Shown: positions 9,875 to 18,003 of the stretch, piece after piece
Layout: each line of letters starts with the position of its first letter
Numbering within the stretch: the stretch's first letter is position 1
From: Glaciihabitans sp.
GTDB lineage: Bacteria; Actinomycetota; Actinomycetes; Actinomycetales; Microbacteriaceae
DNA length: 64,000 nt
Direction of reading: 5' to 3'
Assembly (NCBI GenBank): GCA_025464095.1
Contig: JAODMF010000007.1
Span: 26,149-90,148 of the forward strand
Position numbers and translations under genes: made by a program
The notes under the pieces: model-generated
What the model was told of the DNA's origin: nothing
The model's input: only the letters and a program-made list of their open reading frames with translations
The model's database searches: none

Positions 9875-11593
9875 GTGACAGAGGGCGTGGCACAGGACGT
9901 TCGTCTGCTGGCCGGCAGGTACCAGGTTGGTGAACTCATCGGCCGCGGCGGTATGGCAGATGTGCACGTCGGAACGGATGCCCGTCTCGGCCGCCGCGTC
10001 GCCATCAAGCTCCTGAAGCCCGCCCTCGCGAGTGACCCGGCGTTCCGCACCCGGTTCCGCCGTGAGGCGCAGGATGCCGCCAAAATGGCGCATCCCACGA
10101 TCGTTCGTATTTACGACGCTGGCGAAGAGACGATTACCGATCCCACCGGGCGTGAGACGCAGCTGCCGTTCATCGTCATGGAATACGTGGATGGCCGCCT
10201 CCTCAAAGACATCCTTGCCGAGGGCCCGCTGGCTCCCGCCGAGGCCGTGCGCATCGCGGAGCAGGTGCTGACCGCACTCGAATACTCCCACCGTGCCGGC
10301 GTCGTTCACCGCGACATCAAGCCCGGCAACATCATGATCACCTCCAACGGCCAGGTGAAGGTTATGGACTTCGGAATCGCCCGCGCGATCTCCGACTCAT
10401 CGGCCACTATCGCCGAGACCAGCGCCATCGTCGGTACGGCACAGTACTTCTCGCCGGAGCAGGCGCGCGGCGAATCCGTGGATGCCCGCAGCGACCTGTA
10501 CTCGACCGGCGTCGTGCTTTTCGAACTGCTCACCGGCCAGGCACCCTTTCGCGGCGCGAACCCGGTTGCGGTCGCCTACCAGCACGTCAACCAGAACCCG
10601 GCGCCGCCCAGCTCCATCAATCCTCGGGTCACTCCAGCACTCGACGCCGTCGTTCTCCACGCCCTGTCGAAGGACCGCTTCAACCGGTTCCAAAGCGCGG
10701 CCGAGTTCCGTCAGGATGTCGAGGCGGCAAGCCAGGGAACGGTTCCTCCTCGCAAGGTCCCTTCCCCGGTCACCGACTTCAACAACACGCTCTTCGGCGT
10801 GAACCCGGATGCGACGTCCGGCTCCGAGGCCACGCTTCGGCAGCTCCGCGTCGACCAGGACTCCCGTCTCGCACGTACCCAGTCGCGGCCACCCGTCGCA
10901 TGGATCTGGGCGGGTGTCGCCGTGCTGGTTGTCGTCGTTGCGGCGGTCATTTTCTGGACAGTCAACCTCCAGAAGGAGGCACTGCCCAACACCCTTTCGG
11001 TAATCGTGCCGTCGGTCGCTGGCCAGGCCTATGAGACCGGGGCGAAGGCCCTCATGGACTCGAAGCTGGTACCCAGCGAGGTCGACATCGCTGATGACAA
11101 GACGGTTCAGGGCGCGATTATTCGAACCGATCCGCCCGCCGGCTCATCCGTTCAGCCCGGCGCGGACGTTCGCGTGTATGTCTCCGCCGGTGCCGCGAAG
11201 ATCAATCTGCCGTCGCTCAGCGGGTTCAGCCTGACGAACGCGAAGAAGGAGATCTCCAACCGCGGCCTGACCGTAGGAAAGATCACCCACGACAACTCGC
11301 CGAACATCAAGACGAACGTGGTCATCAACGCAACCCCGCGTGACGGCAGCGACCCCAGCGAGCTCTCGGCGAAGGACGTCATCGACATCGTGATTTCGAC
11401 GGGCAAGGTGAGCGTGCCCAAGGTAGTCGGCATGACCGCACCAGCGGCCGGCGACGCGCTGAGCGCCCTGCAGCTGCCGGTGACCGTCGTGACAGACGCG
11501 ACCTGCACGGGCAACAAGGTGTCGAACCAGTCTCTGGCCCCCGGCACTCAACCGCAGAAGTCGAAGATCACGATCACGATCTGTACGGGCTAG
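9875..11593 (+). CDS. pknB: PknB-like Ser/Thr protein kinase with three PASTA-like repeats
   Basis: [22 protein letters not shown], then IVPSVAGQAYETGAKAL / LPSLSGFSLTNAKKEI / VPKVVGMTAPAAGDAL repeats. Confidence 0.93.
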   Translation: MTEGVAQDVRLLAGRYQVGELIGRGGMADVHVGTDARLGRRVAIKLLKPALASDPAFRTRFRREAQDAAKMAHPTIVRIYDAGEETITDPTGRETQLPFIVMEYVDGRLLKDILAEGPLAPAEAVRIAEQVLTALEYSHRAGVVHRDIKPGNIMITSNGQVKVMDFGIARAISDSSATIAETSAIVGTAQYFSPEQARGESVDARSDLYSTGVVLFELLTGQAPFRGANPVAVAYQHVNQNPAPPSSINPRVTPALDAVVLHALSKDRFNRFQSAAEFRQDVEAASQGTVPPRKVPSPVTDFNNTLFGVNPDATSGSEATLRQLRVDQDSRLARTQSRPPVAWIWAGVAVLVVVVAAVIFWTVNLQKEALPNTLSVIVPSVAGQAYETGAKALMDSKLVPSEVDIADDKTVQGAIIRTDPPAGSSVQPGADVRVYVSAGAAKINLPSLSGFSLTNAKKEISNRGLTVGKITHDNSPNIKTNVVINATPRDGSDPSELSAKDVIDIVISTGKVSVPKVVGMTAPAAGDALSALQLPVTVVTDATCTGNKVSNQSLAPGTQPQKSKITITICTG

Positions 11594-11598
11594 CCGGA

Positions 11599-12234
11599 TT
11601 ACAGCGTGACGAGCGGCGTCAACCCTTCGGCCGCTTTGCGGGCTGAAGGCAGGCCGGCCTCCGCGAGCCAGTTCGCCAGCATGAGGTAGCCACCCTGCGT
11701 CAGAACCGACTCCGGGTGAAACTGCACGCCGAAGATCGGCCGCGATACGTGGCGAAGCCCCATGATCACGCCGCCGAGCGTGCGTGAGGTGACCACAAGG
11801 TCATCCGGAACCGTGGAGTCGACAACGGCGAGCGAGTGGTAGCGCGTTGCTGCGAACGGCTGCGGAACGCCATCGTAGAAAGCGCTGCCATCGTGGGAAA
11901 TCAGCGACGTCTTGCCGTGCATGAGTTCGTCGGCGTGGGTAACGACCGCGCCCATGGCTTCCGCGATTGCCTGGTGGCCGAGGCAGACGCCCAGCAACGG
12001 CTGGCCGGATGCGACGGCGGCCCTAACCGCGGGGATCGACACGCCAGCGGAGGCGGGGGTTCCCGGACCGGGTGAGAGGAGCACCGCGTCGTACTCGGCA
12101 ATGCGGGCAGCCGTCTCTTCGGGAGTGAAGTCGTCGTTGCGCACCACGGTCGTTTCCGCGCCCAGCTGCAGGAGGTATCCGTTGAGCGTGTAGACGAAGC
12201 TGTCGTAATTGTCGACGACCAGCACGGAGGTCAA
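11599..12234 (-). CDS. Class I glutamine amidotransferase, anthranilate/aminodeoxychorismate synthase component II
   Basis: SVLVVDNYDSFVYTLNGYLLQLGAE, GVCLGHQAIAEAMG, FGVQFHPESVLT; probable TTG start overlapping the upstream stop (TTGA). Confidence 0.9.
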   Translation of the reverse strand: MTSVLVVDNYDSFVYTLNGYLLQLGAETTVVRNDDFTPEETAARIAEYDAVLLSPGPGTPASAGVSIPAVRAAVASGQPLLGVCLGHQAIAEAMGAVVTHADELMHGKTSLISHDGSAFYDGVPQPFAATRYHSLAVVDSTVPDDLVVTSRTLGGVIMGLRHVSRPIFGVQFHPESVLTQGGYLMLANWLAEAGLPSARKAAEGLTPLVTL

Positions 12235-12392
12235 TTGTTCACCGTCACTTCGGGGGAGGGGGAGACGTAAGGCTGGATCCACGGGAAGACCCAGAACACC
12301 AGAGCGTACAGCACCGCCACGAGCAGTATCACGAGGATGCTGACCCGAACCCATACCGGGCCGGGCAGGATCCGCCACAGGGCTCCATACAT
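12231..12392 (-). CDS. 53-aa membrane protein encoded between sortase and TrpG/PabA
   Basis: MYGALWRILPGPVWVRVSILVILLVAVLYALVFWVFPWIQPYVSPSPEVTVNN; starts immediately after the sortase stop (TAGATG) and overlaps the next start (TTGA). Missing from ORF track (<60 aa). Confidence 0.75.
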   Translation of the reverse strand: MYGALWRILPGPVWVRVSILVILLVAVLYALVFWVFPWIQPYVSPSPEVTVNN

Positions 12393-13214
12393 CTACTTGC
12401 TCTCCGCTTTCACTGTCTTCGCGATCTCGGCGGGCGGCCCGCCGGCCCGCGGGTACCAGGTGTCGAACAGGCCATACGCGACCATGCGTTCGGCGGTGGA
12501 AAAGAATGGATTGCAGGTGGTCAGCGTGATCATGCGCTGTGTCGCCTTGGCATTCGGCTGCTCCGGCACCGGCTGCAGCACGTTGACTTCGCTCGGCTGG
12601 ACATACTGCAGGTTGCGGTAGGTGTACTGGTACCACCCGTCCTTCGTCTCGACGAAGATGTGGTCGCCGACGTGGAGCTTGTAGATATCGCGAAAACCAC
12701 CGCCATAGGCGAGGCGGTGAGCGGCGATCGCAAAGTTGCCCACCTGTCCCGGCATTTGCGTGCCGGGGTAGTGCCCGATGCCGATCTTGTCCAGGACGTC
12801 GAGCACGCCGATGCCCTGGGCGATCGGGCGCGCATAGTCTGCGCCCCAGCGGGGAACCATCAGGATGCCGAACCGCGCGGCATTCACCGTCGGCTCCTTC
12901 TCCACCTTGGGTTTGCCGGCCGTGGTGGGAGTGGGGGTGGGGGTCGAGGTCGGGGATGTCGGATCGGTCGTCGGACCCGTCGTGGGACCCGTCGTCGGCG
13001 TCACCGCGGCGCGCTGCCACTCCTGGCTGAGCTTGCCTGCCGCATCGTGCTGCTGGATGCCGACGATGATGTCATTCAGCCAGTTCTGCCAGCCGAGAAA
13101 GAGGAGAACGAGAACGGCGCCCGTGAGGAAGAGCTCGCCCAGCACCGTGAACACGCTGGTGCGGCGGCGGCGTTTGCGGCGCGCTGCGGCGCGGCCCGCC
13201 CCCTCGACAGTCAT
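12393..13214 (-). CDS. Class E sortase
   Basis: TM N-terminus; GHYPGTQMPGQVGNFAIAAHRLAYGGGFRDIYKLHVGDHIFVE; LTTCNPFFSTAERMVAYG (LxTC...R). Confidence 0.93.
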   Translation of the reverse strand: MTVEGAGRAAARRKRRRRTSVFTVLGELFLTGAVLVLLFLGWQNWLNDIIVGIQQHDAAGKLSQEWQRAAVTPTTGPTTGPTTDPTSPTSTPTPTPTTAGKPKVEKEPTVNAARFGILMVPRWGADYARPIAQGIGVLDVLDKIGIGHYPGTQMPGQVGNFAIAAHRLAYGGGFRDIYKLHVGDHIFVETKDGWYQYTYRNLQYVQPSEVNVLQPVPEQPNAKATQRMITLTTCNPFFSTAERMVAYGLFDTWYPRAGGPPAEIAKTVKAESK

Positions 13215-13304
13215 GGCGTCATTCTAGGCTTTTCTTCGCCGGGCCGAAGCAGGGAGCCCGCGGTCTCGGCGGGGCCAAAGGTCATTCACGCTACAATTTG
13301 GGGC

Positions 13305-13547
13305 ATGGCTCGTGAAACCCGCTCCCAGTCCGTTCGTCCCGCTGAGACGCGCTCTGGTGAGCGTGCTCCGAATCCGGTCTGGTTCAAGCCGGTCATGTTC
13401 GGATTCATGCTCATCGGGCTGATCTGGATCATCGTCTTCTACGTGAGCGGCAGCTCGTACCCGGTGCCGCAGCTGGGAACCTGGAACATCCTCGTCGGCT
13501 TCGGAATCATGTTTGTCGGCTTCCTCATGACGACCCGCTGGCGCTGA
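13305..13547 (+). CDS. crgA: Cell division protein CrgA
   Basis: RAPNPVWFKPVMFGFMLIGLIWIIVFYVSGSSYPVPQLGTWNILVGFGIMFVGFLMTTRWR is characteristic. Confidence 0.93.
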   Translation: MARETRSQSVRPAETRSGERAPNPVWFKPVMFGFMLIGLIWIIVFYVSGSSYPVPQLGTWNILVGFGIMFVGFLMTTRWR

Positions 13548-13620
13548 CCAGCATCCATCCCGGTCAAACTACACGGGTGTAATTATCCCCAGTGTGGAAA
13601 GACCTGTGGATAACTTCGGG

Positions 13621-14298
13621 CTAGAGCAGCATGCTCCGCACGAGCGTCACTGCCACGAGTAGCACGAAGACGCCGAGCAGCAGATACTGCTGCCGCCGCG
13701 GCCGATGCGAGGTGCGCGGCAGAAGGTAGATCAGTGCGATGACCGCGCCGATGATCAGCCCGCCCACGTGTGCCTGCCAGGCGATGCTCGGAAAGTAGAA
13801 CGGCAGCGCCAGGTTCAGGGCGATCACGACGAGTATCTGCGCGACGTTTCCGCCCAGGCGCCTCGCAATGATGAAGTACGCGCCGAGGAGCCCGAAGATC
13901 GCGCCGGATGCTCCAAGAACCGGCGTATCCGGTATCAGCAGGTAGACGGCCACGCCGCCGGCTATTCCGCCGAGGAAATACAGCACGGCGAATCGCCAGT
14001 GGCCGAGCATGCGTTCCAGCGCCGGCCCGATCATGAACAACGAGAACATGTTGGACAGGATGTGGATGGGCGACGCGTGCAGGAACAGCGCGGTGACGAA
14101 CCTCCACGGCTGCTCTAGTGCGGCCGGGCCGTAGAAGATGCCCGCGATCGTTACGGATCCCTGCGCCAGCCCGGTAGCGTTCTGCGCCAGGTACACCACG
14201 ATGCAGATCGCGATGATCGACCAGGTCACGATGGCGCTGCTGAAGCGCAGCGCTGTGGGCGGCCTTATCGGCTGCGGCGCGGGAGTGACGTCGCTCAT
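13621..14298 (-). CDS. Rhomboid-family intramembrane serine protease (catalytic residues present)
   Basis: GASGAIFGLLGAYF (GxSG) and WQAHVGGLIIG (catalytic His). Confidence 0.92.
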   Translation of the reverse strand: MSDVTPAPQPIRPPTALRFSSAIVTWSIIAICIVVYLAQNATGLAQGSVTIAGIFYGPAALEQPWRFVTALFLHASPIHILSNMFSLFMIGPALERMLGHWRFAVLYFLGGIAGGVAVYLLIPDTPVLGASGAIFGLLGAYFIIARRLGGNVAQILVVIALNLALPFYFPSIAWQAHVGGLIIGAVIALIYLLPRTSHRPRRQQYLLLGVFVLLVAVTLVRSMLL

Positions 14299-15131
14299 GC
14301 GTAGGTCAACGTGAAGGAGCCGACCACGCAAAGCGCGACCAGCACCAGGCCGAGCGCTGTGAGAAGCACGATCTGCAGTCTCCGTCGAGACAGGCGCCGG
14401 GTCTGGGTGAAGATGACGGCCGTCACTGCGGAGGCGACGATCCCGCCGACGATCGACTGCCATCCGCCGCCGCTGGCGAAGTTGAAGACCAGGTTGATCC
14501 CGGCGAACAGCAGCAGGTACCAGTTGTCGGAACCGAGGTGGCGCCCCACGAGAAAGATCGCCACCAGGAGCCCTGTCGTCAGCGTCACTGTTCCTGCACC
14601 CGCGCCGCCATTGAGCAGGATCACGGCGGCAGATCCCCCGAGCGCGGTCAGCACCACGAAGAGGATGAAGCGAATGCGGCCAACGAACGATTCGAACATC
14701 CGCCCGAACCAAAAGATGACGAAGACCGCGATCGCGATGTTCAGCGGGCCACCGAAATTGATGAGGACATTGGTGACGGCGGTCCAGGGGCGACCGAGAA
14801 AGCCACCGGCGCCCAGCGCAAGCGTGTTGAACAAGTAGGCGTCGATCTTGGGCAGAAGGGTCAGCAGCGACAGTACGGCGACGATAGCGCTGAGGACGTA
14901 CGTGACCACGGGCGCCGAACTCGACCTGCTGAACGCCATCGCGACCGTCGACTTCATTTTCGGAGCGGACGCACGCGCTTCCTTCACACACTCGGGACAG
15001 TGCACGCCGACCGCCGCCTGCGTCTGGCACTCCGGGCAGATGATGCGTCCGCAGCGCTGGCAGCTGACGTAGCTCTCGCGCTGGGGATGCCGATAGCAGT
15101 ATGTCTTCGGCTGGGCTTCCGTGCTCGTCAT
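14295..15131 (-). CDS. Rhomboid-family protein with N-terminal B-box-like zinc motif, apparently catalytically degenerate
   Basis: CYRHPQRESYVSCQRCGRIICPECQTQAAVGVHCPECVKEA then six-TM rhomboid fold; GxSG replaced by TLTTG, His region WQSIVGG. Confidence 0.85.
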   Translation of the reverse strand: MTSTEAQPKTYCYRHPQRESYVSCQRCGRIICPECQTQAAVGVHCPECVKEARASAPKMKSTVAMAFSRSSSAPVVTYVLSAIVAVLSLLTLLPKIDAYLFNTLALGAGGFLGRPWTAVTNVLINFGGPLNIAIAVFVIFWFGRMFESFVGRIRFILFVVLTALGGSAAVILLNGGAGAGTVTLTTGLLVAIFLVGRHLGSDNWYLLLFAGINLVFNFASGGGWQSIVGGIVASAVTAVIFTQTRRLSRRRLQIVLLTALGLVLVALCVVGSFTLTYA

Positions 15132-15135
15132 CGGC

Positions 15136-16017
15136 TCATGCCCCCAGCGACACGCGAAGCACGACGGCCTTGGCGATCGCGAAGAAAAGCAGGACGGCGC
15201 CCGCTGTGACCAGTCCCCGGCGCAATTGCCTCGCCCGCTGGTTGGATCCTTCGAAGAGATAGACGTAACCGACGGCGAGGCCGGCGAGCAGAGCACCGAC
15301 CGTTCCCTGCCACAGGAACACGCGCTGCGGGAAGAGCAGAACGAGCGCGAGGTTGACGGCAATAAAGAAGTAGACCCACAACAGCGACGCCCTGGCCCTG
15401 CGCATCACGAGCAGGTACGCACCCAGCAGTCCCATCACGGCGGGGCCGGCGCTGAAGACGATGCCCATGAATAGCACCGCGAAAAGCGATGCGCTCAGCC
15501 CACTGATGAGGTAGAGGTACAGGAAGTTGCGATGTCCGTACGCGCGCTCCAGCTGCGTGCCGACGACGAAGATGGTGAAAGCGTTCGAGAGCACGGAGAG
15601 CAGGCCGGTGGTGCCGCCGCTGTTCGCAAACATCGAGGTGACAACGGTCCACGGTCGTACCGACTCGGTGTTGGGTATGTACCAGAGCGACTTCTGGATC
15701 GCGCCGTTCCAAAAAAGGTCGACGACCCACAACACGACGATGACGCCGATGATCGTGTAAGTCACGACAGGCTTATCGGTTGGCACGCGAGCGGCGAGCG
15801 TACGAACCCGTCGGCGGTTGCGATTGGCGAACCGTTTCGCGCGCGTCGGGATGACCGGACGTGCTTCGGTCGCGTCATCCGGGCACAACACACGTCCATC
15901 GACGTGGCGCTGGCACTCGAGACAGATGGTGCGGCCGCACCTCTCGCACAGGACGAAACTCAGGCGATCCGGATGCCGATAGCAGTAGTCGTCCGGGTTA
16001 TGCCCCGCGTCGGTCAC
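15136..16017 (-). CDS. Rhomboid-family protein with N-terminal B-box-like zinc motif, apparently catalytically degenerate
   Basis: CYRHPDRLSFVLCERCGRTICLECQRHVDGRVLCPDD; GxSG replaced by SAGPAVMG, His region WQGTVGA; GTG start. Confidence 0.85.
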   Translation of the reverse strand: MTDAGHNPDDYCYRHPDRLSFVLCERCGRTICLECQRHVDGRVLCPDDATEARPVIPTRAKRFANRNRRRVRTLAARVPTDKPVVTYTIIGVIVVLWVVDLFWNGAIQKSLWYIPNTESVRPWTVVTSMFANSGGTTGLLSVLSNAFTIFVVGTQLERAYGHRNFLYLYLISGLSASLFAVLFMGIVFSAGPAVMGLLGAYLLVMRRARASLLWVYFFIAVNLALVLLFPQRVFLWQGTVGALLAGLAVGYVYLFEGSNQRARQLRRGLVTAGAVLLFFAIAKAVVLRVSLGA

Positions 16018-16557
16018 CTAGACCTCAGAGACAGTGATGCTCTCGATCACCACTGGCTCAAGCGGCTTGTCGCGAGCATCCGTCTCCACTGCCTCGATCG
16101 CATCGACGACGGCCCGTGAGGCGTCGTCTTCTACGAGACCGAAAATCGTGTGCTTTCCCTGCAGCCAGGGGGTGGGAACCGTGGTGACGAAGAACTGCGA
16201 GCCGTTCGTGCCGTGGCCGCCGCGCTGGCCGGCGTTGGCCATGGCGAGCACGTACGGGCTGTTGAAGGTGAGCTCGGGGTGGATCTCGTCGTCGAACTCA
16301 TAGCCTGGTCCGCCGATGCCCTGGCCGAGCGGGTCGCCGGCCTGCAGCATGAAGTCCTTGATGATGCGGTGGAAGATCACGCCGTCGTAGAGCGGGTCGG
16401 TGGAGACCTTGTTCGTGGCGGGGTGAGTCCACTCCTTGGTTCCGGTCGCGAGGCCGACGAAATTGGCGACGGTCTTCGGAGCGTGGTTGCCAAGTAGATT
16501 GACGACAATGTCGCCCTTGTTGGTCTTGATTGTGGCGACAGACGTGTGTGCAGACAT
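16018..16557 (-). CDS. ppiA: Peptidyl-prolyl cis-trans isomerase (cyclophilin)
   Basis: TNKGDIVVNLLGNHAPKTVANFVGLA...FHRIIKDFMLQAGDPLGQGIGGPGYEFDDE...GSQFFVTT. Confidence 0.95.
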   Translation of the reverse strand: MSAHTSVATIKTNKGDIVVNLLGNHAPKTVANFVGLATGTKEWTHPATNKVSTDPLYDGVIFHRIIKDFMLQAGDPLGQGIGGPGYEFDDEIHPELTFNSPYVLAMANAGQRGGHGTNGSQFFVTTVPTPWLQGKHTIFGLVEDDASRAVVDAIEAVETDARDKPLEPVVIESITVSEV

Positions 16558-16691
16558 GGGCTCAATTCTTGCATAGGGCATCTGCGTGCACGGTGTGCGG
16601 CCGCCAGAGCGCACTCAGTCAAGTGGCTTCCTCGAGAAAGTCAGGCATGACAGGATGGATAAGTTCGCTGCACCTAACCGATGGAGGATTC

Positions 16692-17288
16692 ATGGGACTG
16701 TCACGGAAGCGCCAGCGAGAACTTAAGCGCCTGAAGAACTCAGCCGGGGAACTCTGGGGTGACCAGAAGGACCTCCTTGAGCACGCCAGCCATGTGGTGC
16801 GCGAGGCGACCCGCCAGGCCGCGAACTTCGCTCGCGAAGAGGTCGCACCGCGGGCACGCGAAACGTTCGACGAGCGGGTTCGCCCCGTCGTCGCATCCGG
16901 TCTCGCCTCGGGCGTCGCCGGCGCACGCTCGGTGGCCCACGCCGGCCGGGAGCGAATCTCGGACGAGGTTTTCCCCGCCGTCTCCGGAGCCCTCGCAAAC
17001 GCGCTGGCACTGCTCGAAGTCGCCAAGGACCCTCGCGTGCGCGAGGTGATCCGGAAGGTCACCTCAACCGGTGCTTCCGCGGCGTCGAAGGTCAGAATCG
17101 CACAGCCGAAGAAGTCCTCGGGACCGGGCAAGTACATCCTGATCGGCGTTGGCGTTGTTGCCCTGGCCGGTATCGCCTACGCCGCCTGGCAGACGCTGCG
17201 GGCGGATGACGACCTCTGGATCGACGACGACGAGAGCCCCGAGGTCGAGGGCCCCGCCACCGACCCCACCTCCGACCTCACCCTTTAA
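16692..17288 (+). CDS. Conserved hypothetical protein, C-terminal TM
   Basis: MGLSRKRQRELKRLKNSAGELWGDQ..., helical, TM YILIGVGVVALAGIAYAAW; RBS GGAGG. Confidence 0.8.
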   Translation: MGLSRKRQRELKRLKNSAGELWGDQKDLLEHASHVVREATRQAANFAREEVAPRARETFDERVRPVVASGLASGVAGARSVAHAGRERISDEVFPAVSGALANALALLEVAKDPRVREVIRKVTSTGASAASKVRIAQPKKSSGPGKYILIGVGVVALAGIAYAAWQTLRADDDLWIDDDESPEVEGPATDPTSDLTL

Positions 17289-17351
17289 CACGAGTTGCCC
17301 ACTTTTGTCGCTATTCGAGGCGGAATAGCGACAAAAGTGGGCAACTCGTGT
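17288..17351. repeat. 29-bp perfect inverted repeat with 6-nt loop
   Basis: ACACGAGTTGCCCACTTTTGTCGCTATTC / GAATAGCGACAAAAGTGGGCAACTCGTGT, between convergent features. Confidence 0.95.
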
Positions 17352-17373
17352 GGGTGGGGGGTGTGACTTGTTG

Positions 17374-17446
17374 TGGAGCCTAGGAGAATCGAACTCCTGA
17401 CCTCCTGCTTGCAAAGCAGGCGCTCTACCAATTGAGCTAAGGCCCC
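17374..17446 (-). tRNA. tRNA-Ala (TGC)
   Basis: GGGGCCTTAGCTCAATTGGTAGAGCGCCTGCTTTGCAAGCAGGAGGTCAGGAGTTCGATTCTCCTAGGCTCCA. Confidence 0.97.
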
Positions 17447-17473
17447 GGGAGGAATCCCTTGTGGGGATCCCAG

Positions 17474-17547
17474 TGGGGGTACCAGGACTTGAACCTGGGA
17501 CCTCTTCGTTATCAGCGAAGCGCTCTAACCACCTGAGCTATACCCCC
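17474..17547 (-). tRNA. tRNA-Ile (GAT)
   Basis: GGGGGTATAGCTCAGGTGGTTAGAGCGCTTCGCTGATAACGAAGAGGTCCCAGGTTCAAGTCCTGGTACCCCCA. Confidence 0.97.
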
Positions 17548-17595
17548 TGGAGCAGATTCGAGAGTATCGCACCTGCAGCATTTCCCGTAATCGGG

Positions 17596-18003
17596 CTACT
17601 GGTTCGTGAAGCCAACCAGCAGTCCGCCGGTGATGCGCACGCTGAGGTTGTACAACACGCTCGCGATGGCGCCGAGGGCGGTGCCGACCACCACGTTCAG
17701 TACGGCGACGACCAGGGCGAAGACGGCTACCTGCGGCAGCGAGAACGTCGCCGAGATGCTGAAGTTGGGGTCGTTGAGAATCGACTGGAGCAGGCCGTCG
17801 AGGTTGCCGAAGATGCCGGTCGACTGCAGCACGACCCAGATCAGGATGGTCGCGACGACTCCCACGATGCCGAGGGAGATAGCCACCAGGAACGACAGCT
17901 TTACGCTCGACCAGAAGTCGACGTAGACCAGCTTCAGCCGCACCTGTTTGGTGGCCACGGGTTGCTGCGACTTGCGCTGCAGCTTTTCGGCGACGCTACT
18001 CAT
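17596..18003 (-). CDS. DUF3566 domain membrane protein
   Basis: [28 protein letters not shown]...[30 protein letters not shown], adjacent to gyrA as is usual in Actinobacteria. Confidence 0.88.
   Translation of the reverse strand: MSSVAEKLQRKSQQPVATKQVRLKLVYVDFWSSVKLSFLVAISLGIVGVVATILIWVVLQSTGIFGNLDGLLQSILNDPNFSISATFSLPQVAVFALVVAVLNVVVGTALGAIASVLYNLSVRITGGLLVGFTNQ

Noticed and set aside
2788-11593. Head-on orientation of the FHA/Pkn operon toward oriC as a novelty
   Set aside because: The same relative orientation to dnaA is known from mycobacteria; conserved, not unusual.
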